This document shows positions 5,936 through 12,477 of a stretch of 14,997 nucleotides of DNA, piece after piece. The stretch is from Acidobacteriota bacterium (lineage in GTDB: Bacteria > Acidobacteriota > Vicinamibacteria > Vicinamibacterales > Vicinamibacteraceae): assembly GCA_023427865.1 (NCBI GenBank), contig JAEYZV010000021.1, positions 1 to 14,997 of the forward strand, read 5' to 3'. The position numbers were made by a program, and so were the translations under genes. A model generated the notes under the pieces. It had not been told where the DNA came from and did not search any database. It worked only from the letters and a program-made list of their open reading frames with translations. The number at the start of each line of letters is the position of its first letter. Position 1 is the first letter of the stretch.

Positions 5936-6952
5936 ATGACGAGCAATCGTAAGCACGGACTCACCCGGGAGGTCGGCCGACGGGAGGCGCTGCGGCAGGG
6001 CGGCGCGCTGCTCGCTGCCGGACTCGCTGCGCCGCTGGCGGCACGTCAGCACGCATTGACGATTCGCGACGGAGGCGTGGACGGCATCGAGATCCGCGAA
6101 GGCAGCCGCCCGGTCCTGTCCTACCGCTACGAGACGGTGCCGGTGCCCGCCTTCCTGAAGTCGGGGCTCACCGACCAGCAGGCCGAGAGCCTGCGCCGAT
6201 ACGGCCACCCCCGCAGCAACTACATCCACCCGCTGTACGGGCTCGACGGCGTGCCCCTGACCGACGATTGGTCGAAGGACCATCCACACCACCGGGGCAT
6301 CTACTGGGCCTGGCCCGAGGTCGGCTACAAGGGGGAGCTGGGCGACCTGCACGCGCTGCAGCGGGTCTTCGCCCGCCCGACGGGGAAGCGCACCGCGAGC
6401 CCCGGCGATGACCACGCGACGATCGAAGCCGAGAACGAGTGGCGCTGGGACGACGTCACGCCCATCGTGCGCGAGACGGCCCGCATCCGCGCGTATCCCC
6501 GCGATGCGCACGGCCGCGTCGTCGACCTGCAGTTCACGTTCGTGCCGCTCGTGGAGGGCGTGACGCTCGCGCGGCGGCAGACCAAGCTCTACGGAGGGCT
6601 GAACACCCGTCTCGCGCCGGTCGCGGGCCTGAAGCTGTCGCACCATGCCGATGCGCCCGGCGCATCACCGCGCATGGCCTGGCAGAGCGCCGGCGGCACG
6701 TGGAAGGGATCGTCGGCCCCATCGTCGTTGACGATCTTCGAGCGCGCCGACAACCTCCATTACCCGGGCGACTACATCGAGTTCCCGGAGCTTCCCTGGT
6801 TCCAGCCCACGTTCCCCGGGGCGGGCATGCGTCATGCGCTCTCGTCAGGCGTGCCGCTCGTCCTTCGTTATCGACTCTGGATTCACGACGCGCCCGCGCC
6901 CGCCGATGCGGCGTACAGGGCGCAATGGCAGGCATTCCAGCACCAGAGGTGA
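5936..6952 (+). CDS. DUF6807/PmoA-family protein, probably exported
   Basis: This 338-residue protein belongs to the family labelled PmoA or DUF6807. The signature is the NYIHPLYGLDGVPLTDDW stretch followed by KDHPHHRGIYWAW (HPHHRG at residues 116-121). The family is common in sugar-degradation loci of Planctomycetota, Verrucomicrobiota and Acidobacteriota next to Gfo/Idh/MocA oxidoreductases; its activity is not established. The name PmoA does not imply methane oxidation. The N-terminus has twin arginines (GRREALRQGG) before a hydrophobic alanine/leucine stretch ending AAPLAARQ. This is a Tat-like leader, but with Ala where Phe is usual, so export is likely rather than certain. The ATG at 5936 follows AAGGG with 5 nt spacing; an out-of-frame ATG at 5931 is ignored. 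The next gene's ribosome site overlaps this gene's stop, which suggests coupled translation. Confidence 0.85.
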   Translation: MTSNRKHGLTREVGRREALRQGGALLAAGLAAPLAARQHALTIRDGGVDGIEIREGSRPVLSYRYETVPVPAFLKSGLTDQQAESLRRYGHPRSNYIHPLYGLDGVPLTDDWSKDHPHHRGIYWAWPEVGYKGELGDLHALQRVFARPTGKRTASPGDDHATIEAENEWRWDDVTPIVRETARIRAYPRDAHGRVVDLQFTFVPLVEGVTLARRQTKLYGGLNTRLAPVAGLKLSHHADAPGASPRMAWQSAGGTWKGSSAPSSLTIFERADNLHYPGDYIEFPELPWFQPTFPGAGMRHALSSGVPLVLRYRLWIHDAPAPADAAYRAQWQAFQHQR

Positions 6953-6958
6953 CCAGCC

Positions 6959-8296
6959 ATGACCGAACCCTCCAGCACCTCGCGGCGACAGTTCCTGCAG
7001 TCGACAGCGGCTGTCGTCGCCGCCCCCTACATCGTGCCCGCGACCGTGCTCGGCCGCGGCCAGGCGACCTCGCCCGGCAACCGCATCAACCTCGGCATCA
7101 TCGGCGCCAACAGCATGGGGCGCTCCAACCTCCGCAATGCCGCCAAGCACCCGGACGTGGTGGTCACCGCGATCTGCGACGTCTGGCAGAAGCGGGTGGA
7201 CGACGCGCTTGCCGAGTTCCCGACGGCGCGGGGATACCGCGACTACCGCGAGCTCCTCGCGCGCAAGGACGTGGACGCCGTGATCGTCGCGCCGCCGCCG
7301 CACTGGCATGCCCGGATCGCCATCGACGCCGTCGAGGCGGGCAAGGATATCTACCTGCAGAAGCCGATGACGCTGTACCCGGACGAGACGCTCGCGGTCC
7401 GCAACGCGGTGCGCAAGCACCGGCGCATCTGCCAGGTCGGCACACAGATCCACGCAAGCAGCAATTACCGTCGGGTAGTCGAGCGCATCCGGTCCGGCCA
7501 GCTCGGGCCGATCAGCGTGGTGCGGACGTTGAACGTGATGAACCAGGGGCCGGATGGCATCGGGACGGCGCCGCCGCAACCGCCACCTGCCGGCCTCGAC
7601 TGGGACATGTGGCTGGGGCCCGGCCCGGAGATGCCGTACAACGCTCTGCTGGCCGACAACAGCTACAACCATTGCTCGTTCTTTGCATACTCCGGCGGCT
7701 GGACGCCCGGCATGGCGCCGCACATCGTCGACCTGCCGGTGTGGGCACTCGACCTGGGTGTGCCGATCGTGACGAGCTGTCACGGAGGACGTTTCGTGGT
7801 TGGCGGGGATGGGGATGCACCCGACGTCCAGGAGGTGGTGTGGCAGTACCCGAAGCTCACCATGACCTGGATGATGAGCATCTGCAACAGCTTCGCATTC
7901 GACTTCGGCCGCGGCGTTCCGGATCGGCGCCTCGGCATCTACTTCCACGGCCTGCGCGGCACCCTCTTCAGCAACTACACGATGCACGAGGTCGTGCCGG
8001 AAGGCGATTTGCTGAAGGACACCGCCGCGCCGCCTGTGTCCCTGCCACCGTCGCCGGGACACGAACACGAGTGGCTCGATTGCGTGAAGTCGCGCACACA
8101 ACCGAGCTGCAATCCCGAGTACCACTACCGGATCGACATGGCCATCAACCTGGCGAACCTGTCGTATCGACTCGGGCGCTCGGTGCGCTTCGATCCGCAG
8201 ACCGAGCGCATCGTCGGTGATGAGGAGGCGCAGCGGATGGCGCGGCCCGAGTACCGCGCGCCGTGGAGGTTCCCGGTCGAGTACCTGTCGACCTGA
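6959..8296 (+). CDS. Gfo/Idh/MocA-family oxidoreductase with Tat signal
   Basis: This 445-residue NAD(P)-dependent oxidoreductase is of the glucose-fructose oxidoreductase family. The N-terminus TSRRQFLQSTAAVVAAP is a canonical twin-arginine signal, so the enzyme is folded with its cofactor and exported. The Rossmann motif is NLGIIGANSMGRSN (residues 44-57), followed by AICDVW. The family's EKP motif appears as LQKPMT (133-138). The substrate-domain histidine corresponds to GMAPHIVDLPVWAL (His255), near the position of the catalytic HH in relatives. AGAGGTGA at 6945-6952 overlaps the upstream stop and lies 6 nt before the ATG, indicating translational coupling. Export with the PmoA-like protein suggests periplasmic oxidation of a glycoside or sugar, a role known for some Tat-exported family members; the substrate is unknown. 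Confidence 0.92.
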   Translation: MTEPSSTSRRQFLQSTAAVVAAPYIVPATVLGRGQATSPGNRINLGIIGANSMGRSNLRNAAKHPDVVVTAICDVWQKRVDDALAEFPTARGYRDYRELLARKDVDAVIVAPPPHWHARIAIDAVEAGKDIYLQKPMTLYPDETLAVRNAVRKHRRICQVGTQIHASSNYRRVVERIRSGQLGPISVVRTLNVMNQGPDGIGTAPPQPPPAGLDWDMWLGPGPEMPYNALLADNSYNHCSFFAYSGGWTPGMAPHIVDLPVWALDLGVPIVTSCHGGRFVVGGDGDAPDVQEVVWQYPKLTMTWMMSICNSFAFDFGRGVPDRRLGIYFHGLRGTLFSNYTMHEVVPEGDLLKDTAAPPVSLPPSPGHEHEWLDCVKSRTQPSCNPEYHYRIDMAINLANLSYRLGRSVRFDPQTERIVGDEEAQRMARPEYRAPWRFPVEYLST

Positions 8297-8312
8297 AATG
8301 AATGAATGCGCC

Positions 8313-8340
8313 GGGTACCGGGTGCAGGAGACCGGTACGC
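8313..8340 (+). other. inverted repeat in the gap between the two oxidoreductase genes
   Basis: GTACCGG (8315-8321) and CCGGTAC (8332-8338) form a perfect 7-bp inverted repeat around a 10-nt loop. The left arm overlaps a short direct repeat, CCGGGTACCGGG. It is in the 74-bp gap that separates the last gene of the locus from the rest, whose spacing is otherwise 6-22 bp. It could attenuate readthrough or protect the upstream mRNA; it could also be a repeat insertion with no role. Confidence 0.5.
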
Positions 8341-8360
8341 GGGCTGCACGTGTGGAAACC

Positions 8361-8365
8361 TGAGG
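8361..8365 (+). promoter_or_regulatory. ribosome binding site deciding the second oxidoreductase start
   Basis: TGAGG, 5 nt before the ATG at 8371, supports that start over the in-frame ATG at 8302, whose extra 23 residues would cover the inverted repeat and precede the Rossmann domain without similarity to the family. Confidence 0.6.
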
Positions 8366-8370
8366 CCACG

Positions 8371-9492
8371 ATGACAGGGCATGGAACGACAGCCGAGCCG
8401 TATGGGGTCCTGGTGCTCGGGGCGGGCTGGGTGGCGAGTCAGCACATCGCCGCCTTCGCCGCGAACCCCTCGGCGCGCGTGCTGGCGGTGTGCAGCCGAT
8501 CGATCGAGAGCGCGCAACGGCGGATCGCTTCGGCCGGGCTCTCCGGTGCGGCTGCGTACGCCGACGTCGCGCGCGCCCTCGAGCATCCCGGCATCGACAT
8601 CGTCGCCATCTGTACGCCGCAGCACCTGCACGCCGACCACGCGATCGCCGCCGCGCGGGCCGGCAAGCACCTGGTGGTCGAGAAGCCCGTGGCCAACAGC
8701 CTCGAGCAACTGCGCAGGATGCAGACCGCAGTACGCGATGCGGGCGTGAGGACCGTCGTCAGCTTCGTGCTGCGCTGGAACCCGCTCTTTCGCGAGATGA
8801 AGCGGCGAATCGCACGCGGAGACGTGGGGCGTCCCTACTACGTCGAGGCCGACTACCTCAGTCACAACGGCAGCTGGTGGTCGGGGTGGGAGGACGCACG
8901 GACGGTGCAGGGCGGTGTCAGCGCGATGCTCGTGGCGGGCTGTCACGCCGTCGACGCACTCCGGTGGTTCGCCGCCCCCGGGGAGTTCGCTGCGGCGCGG
9001 CCGGTGGAGGTCTTCGCCGTGCGCGGCGGCTACCGCAAGGGCCTCACGCACGAGTACGACCCGCGAACGGCCGAGTGGGTGGAGGGCGCTCCGCCGATGG
9101 AGTACGACGGCCTCGAAGTGGCGCTCGTGACCTTCGACAACGGCGCTCTCGGCAAGATCAGCGTCAACGCCGACTGCATCATGCCGTATCGCTTCCCGGT
9201 GCGTGTGTTCGGGGACCGCGGCACCTTCTTCGACAACCAGCAGTGGTCGCCCGGCACGACGCGCCCGGCGTCATGGCAGGAGGTGCCGGGAGTGCAGCCC
9301 GACTCGAGCGACGTCCACCACCATCCGTTCCAGGCACAGATCGACCACTTCATCGATTGCGTCCGAACGGGCGCCGAGTCGCACTGCAACCTGGACGACG
9401 CGGCATTGACCCACGAGGTCGTGTTCGCCGCGCTCGAGTGCTACCGCACCGGCCACAGCGTCCGCCTGCCTCTGCCCGCAGCGAGCGCGTGA
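8371..9492 (+). CDS. Gfo/Idh/MocA-family oxidoreductase, cytoplasmic
   Basis: This 373-residue NAD(P)-dependent oxidoreductase lacks any signal peptide. The Rossmann fold starts YGVLVLGAGWVASQH (residues 11-25), with VLAVCSRS after the second strand. The canonical EKP motif is LVVEKPVANS (102-110), and the catalytic-region histidine is in VAGCHAVDALRW (His192). Length and layout are standard for inositol or glucoside dehydrogenase-like members. It shares only family-level features with the preceding Tat-exported enzyme, so the pair is not a recent tandem duplication. The likely scheme is one oxidation outside and a second oxidation or the reverse reduction inside the cell; this is inferred from the presence or absence of the leader. 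The ATG at 8371 is chosen on its ribosome site. It is the last gene of the locus and converges on the gene ending at 9656. Confidence 0.92.
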   Translation: MTGHGTTAEPYGVLVLGAGWVASQHIAAFAANPSARVLAVCSRSIESAQRRIASAGLSGAAAYADVARALEHPGIDIVAICTPQHLHADHAIAAARAGKHLVVEKPVANSLEQLRRMQTAVRDAGVRTVVSFVLRWNPLFREMKRRIARGDVGRPYYVEADYLSHNGSWWSGWEDARTVQGGVSAMLVAGCHAVDALRWFAAPGEFAAARPVEVFAVRGGYRKGLTHEYDPRTAEWVEGAPPMEYDGLEVALVTFDNGALGKISVNADCIMPYRFPVRVFGDRGTFFDNQQWSPGTTRPASWQEVPGVQPDSSDVHHHPFQAQIDHFIDCVRTGAESHCNLDDAALTHEVVFAALECYRTGHSVRLPLPAASA

Positions 9493-9507
9493 CGATGAGC
9501 CGGCGGG

Positions 9508-9609
9508 CAAGGCCCGACGGCCACGTACCTGCCACCGTTGGTGGCGGCATCGCTGGGCGACGACAGCGTGATCCGTCGTGCAGGGCCCGACGGCTACGGA
9601 CCTGCGACC
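9508..9609. repeat. two copies of a 29-bp direct repeat (GGCCCGACGGC type)
   Basis: Copy one is at 9508-9536 and copy two at 9581-9609. They match at 25 of 29 positions and are offset by 73 bp; the shared core is GGCCCGACGGCYACGKACC. They occupy most of the 163-bp gap between two convergent genes. Copy two includes an inverted repeat, CCGTCG (9573-9578) with CGACGG (9588-9593). It is probably a small dispersed intergenic repeat different from the 23-bp family. Confidence 0.6.
9531..9545. terminator. compact hairpin between convergent genes
   Basis: GCCACC (9531-9536) and GGTGGC (9540-9545) form a perfect 6-bp stem with a 3-nt loop, extendable by a wobble and one more pair. It lies 39 bp after the stop of the second oxidoreductase. 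It has no U-tract, so function as a terminator is inferred from position between convergent genes. Confidence 0.5.
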
Positions 9610-9655
9610 CGTTCGTACGCCGTCGCCCCCTGAGCAGGCCCTTCATCGTGGCGCG

Positions 9656-11341
9656 TCACCGGCCGTACGGCGGCTCACCGCCGACGCTGACGTCGATCGA
9701 CACGGCCTCGCCGGCGCGTAGCGAGATCGGGAGGCCCTGCACGAGCTCGGCACCGAGGCGATCGGCAGGCGCCGCATCGCCCACGCGCACACGGTAGCGA
9801 CGGTCGTGCTCCACCGTGAACCACTCCGGCCATTCGTTGAGGCGCGGGTAGTTGATCGGCAGGTGCAGGTTGTCGCGATGGCGCGGGTGATCGAGCCGGA
9901 CGACGCCCGTCCAGTCCGACTCCGCGCGCACGCTGAAGACGGCGCGGTCGCCCTCGCGGACCGCACCGAGATGCACGCGGCGATCCCATGGCTCGAGCCG
10001 GGCGCCCTGTGACTTCCACATCACGTACATCAACGCCGTGCGAATGGTGTTGCCGTCGCCGTGCCAGTCCTCGACGATGCCGCTCGGCTGGATGACGTCG
10101 AGCATCTTGCGCGTCGCGATGTCGATCTGTTCGGGCAAGCCAGCGTGCGGCACGCGGTTGAGGAGCACGAGCGCGGACTCGATCGCATCGGAGTAGGAGT
10201 CGGCGCTCCACCAGGCCACGGGGGGCTGCTCGTCGAACAGGTACGTGGGTTTGCGCGTCACCGTGTCGAGCGCCCGCTCCACGGCTTCTCGAAACCGCGG
10301 CTCCCCGGTCGTGAGGTAGGCCGTGTACACGCCGTTGAACATGTATCCCCAGCAGTGGGCGTGGCGGCCGGCGATCGGCGCACCGGTGACGATGTCGATG
10401 TCGTGGTGCCAGACGCCGTCGGCGGTGCGCCCGACCTCGAGGAGCCTGTCGATCATCCGCACGAACGCCGGCCGGTACTGCGCGGCCTTGTCCGGACGGG
10501 CATGCGTGGCGAGCACGAACGCCTCCGACAGGCCGCCGACGATCTCGTTGCCATGGTCCGACAGCACGAACCGCGTGGTCAGCGGCTTCTGCGTGGCCAC
10601 GTCCCAGCGATCGACCGGCAGGTAGTTCGTCGTCGGCAGCATGTCCAGGAAGTAGAAGTCCGCGATGGCGAGCACCTGTTCGAGGTAGGCGCCATTGCCC
10701 GTCTTGAAGTACAGGCGACTGAGCACCTGCAGCATGTTCCCGTTGATCTCGGTGGTCTGCGCGGGCAACCGGCCGCGGGCCGTGTCGTACGGCGCGTGCC
10801 GGAGGATGTCGGCGGCGATGCCCTCCATGCGGTGGTACCACGGCGTGTCGCCGAAGAGCTCCGTCAGCGGGATGAGGCCGTCCTTCATGTACTCGCTCGA
10901 CCCGAAGATGATGCGGTCGAGATCCGGGGTGGCGCGCGTGAACCCCTTGCCGCCTGCTGCGACATCGTCCGACAGGCGGTCGACCCTCGTCGTGAGCAGC
11001 GTTTCCTGCCGGAGGATCTCCAGCATCGCACCGTGGTACACGGCCGGCTCGGTCAGCCGCGCCGCCATCACCATGAACGGATAGAGGTCGGCGGCGGTGT
11101 TCTGCACCACCCAGCTGCCGTCGAACGTGCGGCCGCCGAACGTGCCACGGTGGGGGAGCAGGCCGGTGACAGCATCGCGTCGCGCCAGCCAGGCGTGCAT
11201 GATGCGGTTACTGTCGACGAGCGCGCGCGTGGCCTGGCGTCCGTTCCGCTCCGCACGCCTTGCGACATCGTCGTCGGACGCGGTGACTGCTGCAACGGCC
11301 GCCAACATGCACAGGCCAGCGACGAGGACTCGACTATGCAT
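9656..11341 (-). CDS. secreted (alpha/alpha)-barrel protein, carbohydrate-active enzyme-like, unknown substrate
   Basis: This 561-residue protein starts with a Sec-type signal peptide: MHSRVL, a hydrophobic run, then AAVAAVTAS before DDD. The mature part has repeated helical hairpins with aromatic and acidic residues at helix ends (FDGSWVVQNTAADLYPFM, TTEINGNMLQVLSRLYFKTG, LSDHGNEIVGGLSEAF, HAHCWGYMFNGVYTAY, SADSYSDAIESALVLL, HGDGNTIRTALMYVMWKSQG). This is the pattern of an (alpha/alpha)6-type toroid found in glycoside hydrolases and polysaccharide lyases. The last 120 or so residues look like a beta-sandwich. I do not recognise a named family. The start is ATG at 11341, 7 nt after AAGGAG; a GTG one codon upstream is too close to that site. 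It is transcribed divergently from the HupE-like gene. A role in polysaccharide breakdown outside the cytoplasm is inferred. Confidence 0.75.
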   Translation of the reverse strand: MHSRVLVAGLCMLAAVAAVTASDDDVARRAERNGRQATRALVDSNRIMHAWLARRDAVTGLLPHRGTFGGRTFDGSWVVQNTAADLYPFMVMAARLTEPAVYHGAMLEILRQETLLTTRVDRLSDDVAAGGKGFTRATPDLDRIIFGSSEYMKDGLIPLTELFGDTPWYHRMEGIAADILRHAPYDTARGRLPAQTTEINGNMLQVLSRLYFKTGNGAYLEQVLAIADFYFLDMLPTTNYLPVDRWDVATQKPLTTRFVLSDHGNEIVGGLSEAFVLATHARPDKAAQYRPAFVRMIDRLLEVGRTADGVWHHDIDIVTGAPIAGRHAHCWGYMFNGVYTAYLTTGEPRFREAVERALDTVTRKPTYLFDEQPPVAWWSADSYSDAIESALVLLNRVPHAGLPEQIDIATRKMLDVIQPSGIVEDWHGDGNTIRTALMYVMWKSQGARLEPWDRRVHLGAVREGDRAVFSVRAESDWTGVVRLDHPRHRDNLHLPINYPRLNEWPEWFTVEHDRRYRVRVGDAAPADRLGAELVQGLPISLRAGEAVSIDVSVGGEPPYGR

Positions 11342-11348
11342 CACGAAG

Positions 11349-11354
11349 CTCCTT
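11349..11354 (-). promoter_or_regulatory. ribosome binding site of the alpha/alpha-barrel gene
   Basis: AAGGAG on the minus strand lies 7 nt before the ATG at 11341 and only 4 nt before the adjacent GTG at 11344, so it selects the ATG. Confidence 0.7.
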
Positions 11355-11379
11355 CAGAAGATGACTGCCATTCTGCTTC

Positions 11380-12477
11380 ATGTCCGGCGCAGACGTGAGG
11401 ATTCGGGCGATCTGGGCTAGCATCCCTCCGCAAGCCGTGGTCCTCCGCAGACTGTTACTCGGCGCCTTGCTGCTCCTCTGGGCTGCGCCCCTCGCCGCGC
11501 ATCCTGGCTCGGTCGCGTTCTGGCACGTGTTGGTCGAGGGTGCGAACATCGAGAGCCGGATCATCGTCGCGGCCGAGGACGTCGGGTGGGTCGCCAGGAC
11601 CGGCGCCGGGCCAGAGGAGCCCGACGCATCTGCGCTCGGCGATGTGGCGCAGCGACTGCTGCCGCATTTCACCGTGCGCGCGGGCGACGTCGAACTGCCG
11701 CCGACAATCAGGCGCACCCGCCTGATCGCGTCAGGGGAGATCGAAGTCGTGGCGGTCCACGACACGACCGGCCGGAGCAGCACGCTGACCCTGCAGTCCA
11801 CCTTCCACGACATCACCGACGACGAGCACCGCGTCATCGCCCGCCTCGAACGCGCAGGGGAGAGCACACCGTTCGTGCTGCACGCCGGCGCGCCGAGCCA
11901 CGAGTCCAGTGGACCGACCCGGGCCCGGTCGGCACGTCGCGGCACGTTCGGGGCCATGCTGCTGCTCGGTGTCGAGCACATCCTCACGGGCTACGACCAC
12001 CTGGTGTTCCTCGCGTGTCTGCTGCTGCCTGGCGGCACGTGGCGATCACGGGCCCTCATCGTCACGTCGTTCACCGCGGCGCACAGCCTGACGCTCGGGC
12101 TGGCAGCCATGCGGTTCATCACGCTACCGGAGCGCTTCGTCGAGGCCGCCATCGCTGTCAGCATCGCGTACGTCGCGCTCGAGAACCTCCTGGGCGGCAC
12201 ACGCCAGCGCTGGCCGGCGGCGTTCCTGTTCGGCCTCGTGCACGGTTTCGGCTTCGCGGGCATGCTCGACCTGCTGCACCTGCCGACGTCGCAGTGGCTG
12301 GTGTCGGTGCTGGCGTTCAACCTCGGTGTGGAGGTGGGGCAACTGGCGGTCGTCGCCGTCGCCATGCCGGTGCTGGCCTTCGTCGCGCGCACGTCGTGGC
12401 ATCGGCGTGCCGTGCAGGTCACTTCGGCGGGTGTGTTCGCGCTCGCCGTGTTCTGGATAGTGGAGCGCCTCTCATGA
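11380..12477 (+). CDS. HupE/UreJ-2-like membrane protein
   Basis: This is an inner-membrane protein of up to 365 residues in the HupE/UreJ_2 family. A signal sequence (RRLLLGALLLLWAAPLAAHPGS) precedes an extracytoplasmic domain of about 145 residues, then five or six membrane helices. The membrane part has the family's hallmark motifs GVEHILTGYDHLVFLACLLL, TSFTAAHSLTLGLAAM, VEAAIAVSIAYVALENLLGG and FLFGLVHGFGFAGMLDLLHL, with conserved His, Asp and Glu in the membrane. Related proteins are linked to nickel or cobalt uptake for hydrogenase and urease, but no such enzyme is here. The start is uncertain: ATG at 11380 has no visible ribosome site. A GTG at 11437 would begin directly at the signal peptide and leave about 95 bp instead of 38 bp for divergent promoters. 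Its TGA overlaps the ATG of the next gene, so the two are translationally coupled. Confidence 0.88.
   Translation: MSGADVRIRAIWASIPPQAVVLRRLLLGALLLLWAAPLAAHPGSVAFWHVLVEGANIESRIIVAAEDVGWVARTGAGPEEPDASALGDVAQRLLPHFTVRAGDVELPPTIRRTRLIASGEIEVVAVHDTTGRSSTLTLQSTFHDITDDEHRVIARLERAGESTPFVLHAGAPSHESSGPTRARSARRGTFGAMLLLGVEHILTGYDHLVFLACLLLPGGTWRSRALIVTSFTAAHSLTLGLAAMRFITLPERFVEAAIAVSIAYVALENLLGGTRQRWPAAFLFGLVHGFGFAGMLDLLHLPTSQWLVSVLAFNLGVEVGQLAVVAVAMPVLAFVARTSWHRRAVQVTSAGVFALAVFWIVERLS

Noticed and set aside
4778..6646. Long minus-strand open frame of 622 codons opposite the TIM-barrel and PmoA-like genes
   Set aside because: It has low-complexity Arg/Val/Ala/Asp composition, no recognisable motif, and overlaps two well-supported plus-strand genes completely.
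5936..6952. Methane monooxygenase subunit, from the name PmoA
   Set aside because: The protein has none of the membrane helices of particulate methane monooxygenase. The name is a legacy label for the DUF6807 family found beside sugar oxidoreductases.
6439..8220. Plus-strand open frame of 593 codons across the PmoA-like and first oxidoreductase genes
   Set aside because: The product is an Arg/Ala-rich shadow in another frame; the genes it overlaps have clear family motifs, ribosome sites and leaders.
6959..9492. Recent tandem duplication of the two oxidoreductase genes
   Set aside because: They share only family-level motifs, differ in leader, EKP versus QKP motif and length, and show no stretches of near-identical sequence.
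11586..12473. Upstream extension of the PHP hydrolase frame through the HupE-like gene
   Set aside because: The extension reads the HupE-like gene in another frame with Arg/Pro-rich composition. The ATGA overlap at 12474 is a far better start.
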